From CAYLRF01 sp964385995 (GTDB lineage Bacteria; Bacillota; Clostridia; Lachnospirales; Lachnospiraceae): 30,240 nucleotides of DNA. Under the pieces are notes generated by a model. It saw only the letters and a program-made list of their open reading frames with translations, did not search any database and was not told where the DNA came from. Location of the stretch: positions 1-30,240 of the forward strand of contig CAYLRF010000014.1 of NCBI GenBank assembly GCA_964385995.1. Direction: 5' to 3'. This document shows, piece after piece, positions 1-7,044 of this stretch. The position numbers and the translations under genes are program-made. Within the stretch, counting starts at the first letter, position 1. Every line of letters starts with the position of its first letter.

Positions 1-93
1 GACGCCTTCAAGTACACGAGAGTAAAAACGATACGCAAGTACGGCTTCGCGTGCTACAGGAAATTCTGCCAAGTAGTGTCAGCCGATGATTGA
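1..93 (+). CDS. C-terminal end of an unidentified protein (5' end outside window)
   Basis: Frame 1 is open from the first base to a TGA at 91-93 and encodes 30 residues that are basic and aromatic (ending FCQVVSADD). I do not recognise the family. It converges with the phosphonate operon, whose last gene ends at 276. A short perfect inverted repeat (GTCTTC at 94-99, GAAGAC at 109-114) follows the stop at once but has no T-run. The segment could equally be a remnant of a mobile gene, since part of it is repeated at 151-178. That it is coding is only a guess from the open frame. Confidence 0.3.
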   Translation, partial: DAFKYTRVKTIRKYGFACYRKFCQVVSADD

Positions 94-250
94 GTCTTCT
101 GATAAGCGGAAGACATGACTTGAGCGTAGGCCGGCACAGATAGACGATGCTTGCTGCGGGAAATTCTGCCAAGTGGTAACTCCTGACGCGTAAGCCTTAT
201 GATGGTCGGCGAATATGATCAAAGAAATCCGCAGGACTATCTGACGTGCA
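51..250. repeat. Imperfect ~100-bp direct duplication
   Basis: The block GGAAATTCTGCCAAGT occurs at 59-74 and again at 159-174, exactly 100 bases apart. Weaker similarity continues on both sides, for example a run ending in TGAT/TGACG-type sequence. The second copy lies outside the open frame of the first, so the repeat is not explained by coding. Nothing else was recognised between 94 and 275. No clear T-tailed terminator for the phosphonate operon, which ends at 276, is visible here. Confidence 0.5.
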
Positions 251-275
251 CGACATCAATTTTCTGTTCTTTTAC

Positions 276-1022
276 TTACGAGAAGATCTTCTCTGCCAGC
301 CTTAAATCATTCCGATCATCAATTTCAACCCACTTTTGACCTTGCAGAATCATTCCCCGTATCAGATGGGGATGATCCCTTACGATCCGCATCATTACAT
401 TTTCAAGCGGTTCTTTTCCCCCAAATTCTTTCAAGCTTGCACTCAAATACGGTCGAAGGATATCTTTTATAAATTCAGAACTGAATTTATGGATATTCAC
501 AGTTTTATACTTGCCTTCCGGCATATAATTTTTCGGCTGTTGTGATTTGTGTCTCCAGTCTGTTACATATCCGTCCGAGCAAATCTCGACAAATGTCCCC
601 TCCAGTTGCGGTTTGTATTTTTCAACTACCGTCACATTTTTCTCGCGACCTTTAAGCAATGCTTCCAAAATGCTTTGCTCAAAAAACACATCTCCCTCTA
701 ACAAAACAGTTTCGCCGCGGCCTGACAGATGCTCTAATCCGATTTCTAAGGAAGCGGTTGTATTCGTAGTCTCATATTCATCATTTTCAGCATAGACTAC
801 CCGAACTTTCCCGAAGCTGTCCCCTATACGGTTTCGAATCTGAGATTTCAAATACCCGACAACCGGAATCACTTTCCCACATCCGACAGCTTCCAAATTA
901 CGCAGAGTGTTTTTCAGAATCGGCGTACCGTTTACCTCCGTCAGGCACTTGTGATTATGAAGTGTCAGCGGCTTTAACCGTGTTCCCATCCCGGCGACTA
1001 ATACGATTGCCTCAAGAGCCAT
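276..1022 (-). CDS. CTP:phosphocholine/phosphonate cytidylyltransferase-like nucleotidyltransferase
   Basis: This 248-residue protein is a single-domain NTP transferase of the LicC/PntC type, which activates a phosphate or phosphonate head group as a CMP derivative. The N-terminal nucleotide-binding signature LVAGMGTRLKPLT is at residues 8-20. An ENDEYETTNTTASL segment and an EGDVFF metal-binding strand follow, and the WVEIDDRNDL motif near the C-terminus is typical of the family. It is the last gene of the phosphonate operon, seven bases after the restored stop of the acetyltransferase gene, with GGAGGG upstream of the ATG. In this context the likely substrate is a phosphonate such as phosphonoalanine or 2-aminoethylphosphonate. 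That is inference, and phosphocholine or a sugar phosphate remains possible. Confidence 0.8.
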   Translation of the reverse strand: MALEAIVLVAGMGTRLKPLTLHNHKCLTEVNGTPILKNTLRNLEAVGCGKVIPVVGYLKSQIRNRIGDSFGKVRVVYAENDEYETTNTTASLEIGLEHLSGRGETVLLEGDVFFEQSILEALLKGREKNVTVVEKYKPQLEGTFVEICSDGYVTDWRHKSQQPKNYMPEGKYKTVNIHKFSSEFIKDILRPYLSASLKEFGGKEPLENVMMRIVRDHPHLIRGMILQGQKWVEIDDRNDLRLAEKIFS

Positions 1023-1029
1023 CCGTGTC

Positions 1030-1113
1030 TTATCCCTCCGTTTTTTTCGCGTTAAAATAATCCTCTGCCAGCATTCCGTATATGTTTACATCAATCAAGC
1101 CTCTGCTGTTTGA
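1030..1113 (-). pseudogene. Out-of-frame C-terminal tail of the GNAT acetyltransferase
   Basis: Reading the minus strand from 1113 in the +2 frame relative to the upstream acetyltransferase gives 27 residues (SNSRGLIDVNIYGMLAEDYF and seven more) before a TAA at 1030-1032. A GxxDxxxYxxLAEDY ending is what RimJ/RimL-like acetyltransferases normally carry after the YEGT motif, which sits just before it in the other frame. The gene has therefore lost one base (or gained two) around 1113-1120. The restored stop would lie seven bases before the next ATG. This may be a real mutation or a sequencing error. Confidence 0.8.
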
Positions 1114-1592
1114 CCATGCGTACCCTCATACTTTAAGCCGCACTTTTGCATAACTTTCCCTGACGCGGGATTGTTCGGATCGTGCTTAGCCTCAATGCGG
1201 TTAACCTTCACCGTTTCAAAGAAGAATGGAACAAGCGCACGAAACGCCTCACTTGCATACCCGCGATTCCACCATCTGCTTCCGATACAATAAGCAATTT
1301 CCACTTTTGAGATTTTGTCATCCACATCGGCGGCAGAAATAGTACCGACCGGCTCGCCTATTTCCATCGGCACGATAGCCCATTGATAAAATGACGGGCT
1401 CTTATACCCATTCACCCAGCCAGATACGATTTGCTCTACCTGAGCGATGTCTTTCGCCGCGCTCCACCTGACAGACCGCGCAACCTTCTCATCGCTTTCC
1501 CAGTTATTGAACGCAGCCTCTGTATCGTTCATTGTAAACTTTCTTAAAAGCAGTCTGTTTGTATTCAGCTCTACCGTACCTTGATGCCGCAA
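1095..1592 (-). CDS. GNAT family N-acetyltransferase (RimJ/RimL-like), frameshifted near 3' end
   Basis: The N-terminus has the family opening GTVELNTNRLLLRKF. It is followed by an AIVPMEIGEPVGTIS strand, the acetyl-CoA loop region WWNRGYASEAF, and the ending NPASGKVMQKCGLKYEGT. The start is a TTG at 1592, because the frame is stopped just upstream and GGAAAGGA precedes it. The in-frame product is 165 residues and stops right after YEGTHGQTAEA. The expected last ~27 residues are present in another frame (1030-1113), so the complete gene would span 1030-1592. It is fourth in the phosphonate operon. A role in acetylating the amino group of an aminophosphonate is plausible but unproven. The missing strand would probably destabilise the truncated protein. 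Confidence 0.8.
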   Translation of the reverse strand: MRHQGTVELNTNRLLLRKFTMNDTEAAFNNWESDEKVARSVRWSAAKDIAQVEQIVSGWVNGYKSPSFYQWAIVPMEIGEPVGTISAADVDDKISKVEIAYCIGSRWWNRGYASEAFRALVPFFFETVKVNRIEAKHDPNNPASGKVMQKCGLKYEGTHGQTAEA

Positions 1593-1681
1593 TTTTCATT
1601 TTCCTTTCCCTAAGTCGGCAAAACGTCACGTATTTATCCGCCATTGCATATGAGTCAATGCTATCCGGGATATCGAAAGTT

Positions 1682-2740
1682 CTACAATCCCATCAAATTC
1701 AGAAATCTTTCCAGGCTATAGACGAGAAATTTCTGTTCTCCTGTCATTTTTTCGATACAGCCCGGTTTAAATTCAAGTCTCTTCGGCCCTTCCCAGTCAG
1801 CCAGCCAAACATCCACGGCTCTCGCCATGGCAATCTTTTCCGGGACGGGAAATCCGGGAAAGCGTTCTCTGTATAATTGGCGCAACAAATATTTACTATC
1901 CCCTGAACGTACACGTTCCAAATCCAGTGGCTCAGCCATCTTCATAACGGCGTATGGATCCAAATATTCCATTCCCAAACAGTCAAATGCATTCGTATAA
2001 GCCCCTGACGAGGATGTTGCAAATACTTCATCAATAAATCTTAAATAGTCAATGCTCTGCTCTCCCGTTCTGTACCTCGCATAAACATCCATGATGTCCG
2101 CCGGCGACACTAAGACATTTTTCGGATTGACAAACGTATACCTTTCCACCCATTCATTAAATGTCCAGTCACGAGATAACAGCCGATCCATACCTCCGAA
2201 AGCCATATCCGCATTGTCACCAAGAATGAGATTATTAAATCCGTCCTCCTTAATCCGCTTTGCGAGAGTATATACCTGCGGTTCATTGGCAAAAACCGGA
2301 CAGCCGTCATGGCGCATCAAAATATCCATACAGCTGTCATAATCCTGCCACGTCACTTCTACAACGCGATGCCGTAAGCCGTACTTTTCGCACACGCAAG
2401 CCGCTCTTTCAATCTCCAATTCAGAGACCCTGACAGGACCAGAAACGGTGTAAGCAACTGAGCCTTCTGGCATATAGGACGCCAGAATTCCGGAATCGAT
2501 ACCGCCGCTTAAAAGAAGCGCCGTTTGCGACGAATCGATCTGAGCCAACTGTTTAAGTATACAATCTTCAATATCCTGTACGCTCCCGCATGCCGTTTTG
2601 ACAGCGTCCGGCAGAGGTTGAAATTCTACATGTTCAATGTCGCGTCCCCCTCTGCGTCCGAAAATGACATCAGGTCGAGCCACATAGCGAAACGCCAGAA
2701 ATGAACTCATACAGTATTCCTTGTCGACGATCTTATTCAT
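1682..2740 (-). CDS. Asparagine-synthetase-like amidotransferase/ligase (stand-alone synthetase domain)
   Basis: This 352-residue protein contains only the ATP-pyrophosphatase half of asparagine synthetase B. The PP-loop SGGIDSG is at residues 78-84, and a later ILGDNADMAFGGM segment matches the family's SGxGADExFGG region. There is no N-terminal glutaminase (no Cys-2 start), so ammonia or an amine substrate would have to come from elsewhere. Enzymes of this fold adenylate a carboxylate and form an amide. The ATG at 2740 overlaps the stop of the aminotransferase gene (ATGAATAA), so the two are translationally coupled. In this operon the protein may amidate or ligate phosphonoalanine or another phosphonate. 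The substrate cannot be read from the sequence. Confidence 0.75.
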   Translation of the reverse strand: MNKIVDKEYCMSSFLAFRYVARPDVIFGRRGGRDIEHVEFQPLPDAVKTACGSVQDIEDCILKQLAQIDSSQTALLLSGGIDSGILASYMPEGSVAYTVSGPVRVSELEIERAACVCEKYGLRHRVVEVTWQDYDSCMDILMRHDGCPVFANEPQVYTLAKRIKEDGFNNLILGDNADMAFGGMDRLLSRDWTFNEWVERYTFVNPKNVLVSPADIMDVYARYRTGEQSIDYLRFIDEVFATSSSGAYTNAFDCLGMEYLDPYAVMKMAEPLDLERVRSGDSKYLLRQLYRERFPGFPVPEKIAMARAVDVWLADWEGPKRLEFKPGCIEKMTGEQKFLVYSLERFLNLMGL

Positions 2741-3977
2741 TGATTTCTTCTCCATAGATTTCGGCAAACGCGATTTTGATCGAGATACAAAGTACGCGCA
2801 CTGCGGTTTCCAAATCCTCCATCTTCGGTCGGGTAGGAGCCAGCCGCAGGTACCTGTCCTCCTCATCTATACCATATGGAAATGTCGATCCGGCGGGGGT
2901 GACGTCCACCCCGGCGTTTTTACAAAGCTGCCAAACACGCTTCGCCATATGGGGTTTCAGTATCAGATTGATGAAATACCCTCCTTTCGGGTTGATCCAT
3001 TCCGCCGCGTTAAGACCGTCAAGTTCTTGATGAAGGATACGATCGATCAGGTCAAATTTGGGCTTGATGATACTTCTGTGCTTTTTCATATGCTTATTCA
3101 CGTGATCAAGATCTTTAAGAAAAAGCGCGTGGCGCAGCTGATTGATTTTGTCACCGCTTTTTAACTGCAGCATACTTTTCTTTTTCAGCCACTCAATATT
3201 GTCCGAGTCTGATACGCAGACTGCGACACCTCCTCCCGGAAACGTGATTTTGGATGTTGACGCGAACTCAAACGCGCGTCCGGGATGTCCATAAACCGCA
3301 CATTCGGCGAGAATATTACGGATCGTTATTTTCTCCTCTGTTAAATGATGGACGCAATAAGCATTATCCCAAAAGATACGAAAGTCACCGGCCGCCGTTT
3401 CCATCCTTGCCAGGCGAGTCACTGTTTCATCAGAATAGACTGTCCCTGTCGGATTGGAATATAGCGGAACACACCAGATCCCTTTGATGGAGACGTCATC
3501 TTTGACCAGCTTCTCTACCACATCCATGTCCGGTCCGTCATCACGCATGGGAACAGGAATCATCCCGATCCCATATTCCATACAGATTTTAAAATGCTTT
3601 TCGTATCCCGGAGAAGGACAGATAAAACTGATTTTGCCGGCATCCTTCCACGGCTTACATCCGGGAAAACCGAAGAGAAACGCCTTGCCTATCAGATCGT
3701 ACATAATCGTCGTACTCATTGTCCCGCCGACATAAACTTCATCGGGCGATACATCCAGAATTTCCGAAAAAAGCTTCCGAATCGGTTCAATGCCACCGCT
3801 TCCCGCATAACCGCGGTATTCCACTTCACGCTCCAGTTCGGTTTTGGAATTAACCAAATCGAGCATTGGCATCGACAAATCCAGCTGCTCCCTGCATGGC
3901 CAACCGCGTTCCATATTGATGTGAAGATCTCGCGTTTGAAAGTCCCTGTACCGTTCCCGATATTCTTCTATTCTCAT
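2733..3977 (-). CDS. Class I PLP aminotransferase (aspartate aminotransferase-like), putative phosphonopyruvate transaminase
   Basis: This fold-type I PLP enzyme has 414 residues. SNPTG is at 174-178, DNAY at 204-207, and the Schiff-base lysine K243 lies within STSKITFPGGG. The long N-terminal part and the YRGYAGSGG segment resemble the compact aspartate-aminotransferase subgroup seen in Corynebacterium and Deinococcus rather than AEP transaminases. The start at 3977 is supported by AAAGGA just upstream; the open frame extends further but without a site. It lies 113 bases after the PEP mutase gene, with a small hairpin (TGAACA/TGTTCA, 4072-4088) between. With no decarboxylase in the operon, transamination of phosphonopyruvate to phosphonoalanine is the simplest proposed reaction. 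A different keto substrate cannot be excluded. Confidence 0.8.
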   Translation of the reverse strand: MRIEEYRERYRDFQTRDLHINMERGWPCREQLDLSMPMLDLVNSKTELEREVEYRGYAGSGGIEPIRKLFSEILDVSPDEVYVGGTMSTTIMYDLIGKAFLFGFPGCKPWKDAGKISFICPSPGYEKHFKICMEYGIGMIPVPMRDDGPDMDVVEKLVKDDVSIKGIWCVPLYSNPTGTVYSDETVTRLARMETAAGDFRIFWDNAYCVHHLTEEKITIRNILAECAVYGHPGRAFEFASTSKITFPGGGVAVCVSDSDNIEWLKKKSMLQLKSGDKINQLRHALFLKDLDHVNKHMKKHRSIIKPKFDLIDRILHQELDGLNAAEWINPKGGYFINLILKPHMAKRVWQLCKNAGVDVTPAGSTFPYGIDEEDRYLRLAPTRPKMEDLETAVRVLCISIKIAFAEIYGEEINE

Positions 3978-4090
3978 TCTGACCGTGTCCTTTCTTTGCC
4001 GACATTGTTTATCTAAGTGAGATCGATTCGATGTGGTGAAAATTTTGAATAATTCCCACACGCATCGATAATGAACATTCAGTGTTCAAA

Positions 4091-5386
4091 TCATAATTCG
4101 TCAATCAATGAGATGATCTCCTTAATTGACATCAAATGTCGATCGGATTCCTTCGCGCGATGGTTTCGAAGAATTTCCTTTGCCGTCCGCTCCATCGCCG
4201 GAAAAGCGCTTCTTGTAAGCTGGTTCGCATATATGACAATATTTACACCATGTTTCGCGAGTTCTTCTTCTTTTACTGCATTAAATGATGTGGGGACCAC
4301 CACAATTGGAGTGTTCCGATCTTTCCGCCTAAATTGATCACAGAACTCAAATATCTCATCAGGCTCCTTTCTCCTGCTGTGGATCATAATCCCGTCAGCA
4401 CCGGCATTGATATAAGCTTCCGCTCTTTTCAGTGCGTCATCAATCCCCTTCTCTAAAATTAAGCTCTCAATCCGTGCGATAATCATGAAGTCGTCCGTAA
4501 GCTGTACCTTTTTCCCCGCGCGAATCTTTTCGCAAAAATGCTCGATATCATCCTGCATCTGCCGCACCTCAGTGCCAAAGAGAGAATTCTTTTTCAGCCC
4601 CGTTTTGTCTTCTATAATGACTGCCGACACTCCCATTCGCTCCAAGGAACGAACATTATATACAAAATGTTCAATCATTCCTCCGGTATCACCATCGAAG
4701 ATGATGGGCTTTGTGGTAACCTCCATGACATCGTCAATTGTCCGAAAACGTGACGTCATGTCCACTAACTCGATATCCGGCTTTCCTTTGGCAGTGGAAT
4801 CACACAATGAACTAATCCACATAGCCTCAAACTGATCAAATTCGCCTCCATGCTCAACAATCGTTTTTTCGGCAATAAGACCTGTCAAACCGCTGTGCAC
4901 CTCCAATACCTTAACGAGCGGTTGGAGACTTAAAAGCCGGCGCAAACGTTTCCTGCGAAACTCAGGCATCGACAATTTTTCATGCATCTGCATATCAATG
5001 CGTTTTACGTTCTCATTAGAGGTATAGGGAACTTCAATCATAGTCCCGCCATATTCATTCAATAAGGAGATGACGTTATTGCGGATCGCTTTTGTCGGGC
5101 CTGTCTGCCAGTTGTCACCATGAAGTACAAAATCCGGCTTCAGCCGTCGGATTACCTCGTCATACATCACCTCCTCCTGAACAATAACCTCCGATACGCC
5201 GTTAATGGAGGAAATAAGCTTAAGACGCTCGTCAAAACTGACAGTCGGGAAGCGGTTGTAGCGAATCATTGCCGAGTCGCTTAGAACGCCGGCAATAAGC
5301 CTTCCGTATTTTTGAGCTTCCCTCACAATATTTAAATGCCCTTCATGGACGATATCCGTACAAAAGCAGATATATACTGTTTTCAT
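4091..5386 (-). CDS. pepM: Bifunctional cytidylyltransferase / phosphoenolpyruvate phosphomutase (PepM)
   Basis: This 431-residue fusion starts with an HxGH-type nucleotidyltransferase domain (residues 1-~140, HEGH at 14-17, HGDNW at 89-93). The PEP mutase domain (~145-420) follows. It carries the metal-binding DGDTGG at 231-236 and the diagnostic EDKTGLKKNS at 259-268; the EDKxxxxxNS motif distinguishes PEP mutase from isocitrate-lyase relatives. PEP mutase rearranges PEP to phosphonopyruvate, forming the C-P bond that commits carbon to phosphonates. The reaction is unfavourable and needs a pulling step, probably the next gene's aminotransferase. It is the first gene of the operon, about 110 bases after a promoter with a poly-G spacer. 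A GGAAGGG lies some 15 bases upstream of the ATG, which is rather far. Fusions of this order are known in gut bacteria. Confidence 0.9.
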   Translation of the reverse strand: MKTVYICFCTDIVHEGHLNIVREAQKYGRLIAGVLSDSAMIRYNRFPTVSFDERLKLISSINGVSEVIVQEEVMYDEVIRRLKPDFVLHGDNWQTGPTKAIRNNVISLLNEYGGTMIEVPYTSNENVKRIDMQMHEKLSMPEFRRKRLRRLLSLQPLVKVLEVHSGLTGLIAEKTIVEHGGEFDQFEAMWISSLCDSTAKGKPDIELVDMTSRFRTIDDVMEVTTKPIIFDGDTGGMIEHFVYNVRSLERMGVSAVIIEDKTGLKKNSLFGTEVRQMQDDIEHFCEKIRAGKKVQLTDDFMIIARIESLILEKGIDDALKRAEAYINAGADGIMIHSRRKEPDEIFEFCDQFRRKDRNTPIVVVPTSFNAVKEEELAKHGVNIVIYANQLTRSAFPAMERTAKEILRNHRAKESDRHLMSIKEIISLIDEL

Positions 5387-5432
5387 AAGAAATTTTTCTT
5401 ACCCTTCCACTTCTGTCTTAATTTTCAGTTCA

Positions 5433-5480
5433 GCGCGGATAAGGCACCGGCTGTTTGTATCTGATTGTTTTATCCGACGC
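5433..5480 (-). promoter_or_regulatory. Potential stem-loop in the pepM leader
   Basis: GCGCGGATAA at 5433-5442 pairs with TTATCCGACGC at 5470-5480 with one bulged base, giving a ~10-bp stem in the predicted untranslated leader of the pepM mRNA. No poly-U follows, so it is not an obvious attenuator. It could affect mRNA stability or binding-site access. This is structure only, with no known riboswitch match. Confidence 0.35.
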
Positions 5481-5502
5481 AGCTGTATTAACAATGACAT
5501 AT

Positions 5503-5532
5503 ATACTACCCCCCCCCCCTATCTTTTGTCAA
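5503..5532 (-). promoter_or_regulatory. Promoter of the phosphonate operon with an 11-G spacer tract
   Basis: On the minus strand a perfect -35 TTGACA (5532-5527) is followed by an 18-base spacer and a -10-like TAGTAT (5508-5503); TATATA overlaps it further on. The spacer contains 11 consecutive G (C at 5509-5519 on the given strand). One base less would give the optimal 17-base spacing. Homopolymer tracts in this position make porA and opc of Neisseria phase-variable by slipped-strand change in spacing. Confidence 0.7.
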
Positions 5533-5608
5533 CCCCTTCGGCAAATTTAGATCTTGCCGGCCTTGAAATTACTCACCAAAATCGGGACACGAAAAACTTT
5601 CTATCATG

Positions 5609-5647
5609 AGAAAAGCCTCCACGCTAATTGAACGAGGAGGCTTTTCT
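5609..5647. terminator. Strong hairpin terminator, usable in both directions
   Basis: AGAAAAGCCTCC (5609-5620) and GGAGGCTTTTCT (5636-5647) form a perfect 12-bp stem with a 15-base loop. Both strands end the stem in TTTTCT. On the minus strand it overlaps the stop of a gene remnant, as a terminator normally follows a gene. It shields the pepM promoter (5503-5532) from upstream transcription. Confidence 0.75.
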
Positions 5648-5747
5648 ACTCAACAGCATACGCGAATTTCTCGAAATATGTCTGTACAGGCGGGTATTCG
5701 CGGTTTAAAATAATGTCAGCCAAAGGAGACTCATGGAGTTTGGAGGT
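5646..5747 (-). pseudogene. Remnant: C-terminal fragment of an unidentified gene
   Basis: The minus strand is open for 33 codons from a TGA at 5748-5750 to a TAG at 5646-5648, with a product ending PPVQTYFEKFAYAVE. It has no start codon with a binding site, yet its composition looks protein-like and a strong terminator follows directly. The upstream part has been lost or replaced by the duplicated leader of the ribokinase gene. I do not recognise the family. A remnant of a mobile or phosphonate-island gene would fit but is a guess. Confidence 0.35.
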
Positions 5748-5754
5748 AACTTCT

Positions 5755-5860
5755 CAAAACTACCTTTATGACGCACTAAAATGCGTCAGGAATGAGGAAA
5801 GCTTGTAAGTAAACGTCTAAAACTACCTTTATGACGCGCGGGGGTGCGTCGGAAAAGAGG
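5755..5860 (+). repeat. Tandemly duplicated 63-bp leader element of the ribokinase gene
   Basis: Two copies start at 5756 and 5819 with the identical AAAACTACCTTTATGACGC. Each contains an inverted repeat. The first copy has perfect TGACGCA/TGCGTCA at 5769-5787 and the second TGACGC/GCGTC. Each ends in a GAGGA Shine-Dalgarno-like block. Only the second block is followed by an ATG (5867). The duplication looks like an imperfect tandem copy of an operator or 5' leader with its ribosome binding site. Confidence 0.6.
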
Positions 5861-5866
5861 AATGAT

Positions 5867-6820
5867 ATGAATAAGGTCGTAGGAGTCGGAAGTCTTAATA
5901 TCGATATAACGGGATATACGCCGCATTTTCCGGCGGATGGGGAGACGACGACGGGATCGGCGATCCGACTCGGTCCCGGAGGCAAGGGAAATAATCAGAT
6001 GACCGCCGCGCACCGCGCCGGAGCCGATGCCAAAATCATCGCGAAAGTGGGAACGGACGCGCTCGCGAACATAGTTTGGGATCATTATAAAAATGAAGGG
6101 ATGTCGACTGAATACATAAAAGTCACTCGCGACGGCATGACAGGCGCTGCCTTTATCGAAGTGAGCGAGGATACGGGTCAGAACAGAATCATCGTGGTAA
6201 AAGGGGCAAATGCCGAGGTTACCGCAAGTGACGTGGACGAGGCCGAAAAAGATTTCGCGGACGCGGGAGCCGTGCTCTGCCAGCTTGAGACCGGCATGGA
6301 ATCCGTACTGGAGTGCAAAAAACTCGCGTTAAAATACGGCAGACCTTTCATCATAAATCCCGCGCCTTATAAAGAAATACCGAAAAGTCTCTTTGACGGC
6401 GCGGATTTCGTCACACCAAATGAGACCGAGGCCGAATATTTCACCGGCGTCGCCGTAACGGACCCGTCGGGCGCCGAGAAAGCCGCCGGGAAGCTTCTTA
6501 TGATGGGCGCGAAAAGCGTCATCATCACTCTCGGCAAAAACGGCTCGTTTTATTATGACGGGAAAACTAAAATCCTTCTTCCCGCCCTGTCCTTAAAAGC
6601 CGCGGACACGACCGGCGCGGGCGACGCCTTTAACGGCGGCTTCGCGACAGCCGTATCCTGCGGATATGATATTGAAGACGCGCTTAAATTCGCCACATGC
6701 ACTGCGGGCCTTTCGGTGACGAGGATGGGCGCGGCCGTCGCTATGCCCCGGCGTGACGAGATAATCGGCTTATTTAAGCGCGAATACGGGTCGGATCCCG
6801 ACGCGATATATAACGCATAA
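5867..6820 (+). CDS. rbsK: Ribokinase / PfkB-family carbohydrate kinase
   Basis: This 317-residue PfkB-family sugar kinase has the N-terminal VGSLNIDITGYTPHFP opening and the substrate-binding GPGGKGNNQMTAA. NPAPY and TPNETEAEYFTG follow, then the ATP-site DTTGAGDAFNGGF with the catalytic aspartate. The combination of GGKGxNQ, NPAP and PNETE favours ribokinase (ribose to ribose 5-phosphate) over fructokinase. The ATG at 5867 is chosen because AGAGG lies 6 bases before it; an in-frame ATG at 5831 falls inside the duplicated leader and has no site. No sugar transporter or regulator is adjacent, so it stands alone, flanked by repeats on both sides. The exact sugar is inferred. Confidence 0.85.
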   Translation: MNKVVGVGSLNIDITGYTPHFPADGETTTGSAIRLGPGGKGNNQMTAAHRAGADAKIIAKVGTDALANIVWDHYKNEGMSTEYIKVTRDGMTGAAFIEVSEDTGQNRIIVVKGANAEVTASDVDEAEKDFADAGAVLCQLETGMESVLECKKLALKYGRPFIINPAPYKEIPKSLFDGADFVTPNETEAEYFTGVAVTDPSGAEKAAGKLLMMGAKSVIITLGKNGSFYYDGKTKILLPALSLKAADTTGAGDAFNGGFATAVSCGYDIEDALKFATCTAGLSVTRMGAAVAMPRRDEIIGLFKREYGSDPDAIYNA

Positions 6821-7044
6821 ACATTTCCCCCGTCTCAACCCACACGGACATAGGCCGTCATGATGTCGGGCGTCATGACCCCTGACGCGTAAATATTCCC
6901 CGTCTTAACCCGCGTGGACAAGGCCGTCGTGATACCGGGCGTCATGACCCCTGACGCGTAAATGGTTCCCCGTTTTAACCCCCACGGACACAGGCGGCAT
7001 GATGTCGGTCGTCATGACCTCTGACGTGCAAATATTCCCGCGCC
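6818..7044. repeat. Three and a fraction copies of a ~70-bp hairpin-containing repeat between convergent genes
   Basis: Units begin with TAAA at 6818, 6890 and 6959, and a partial fourth begins at 7029 (periods 72, 69 and 70). Each has a TTCCCCGTCTTAACCC-like block, then GGACA, then CGTCATGACCCCTGACGCG. Each unit can form a hairpin; in the first it is GTCATGA (6857-6863) with TCATGAC (6873-6879). A G-U change keeps the stem in the second copy. The ribokinase stop lies in the first unit and the true clpB stop in the partial last one, so the array fills the intergenic space. It may act as a bidirectional transcript end. Confidence 0.7.

Noticed and set aside
4072..4088. Terminator between pepM and the aminotransferase gene
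   Set aside because: The stem is only six base pairs with no T-run; the genes are on the same strand and functionally linked, so read-through is expected.
6818..7044. CRISPR array
   Set aside because: The ~70-bp units are repeats throughout, without short conserved repeats separated by unique spacers, and no cas gene is near.
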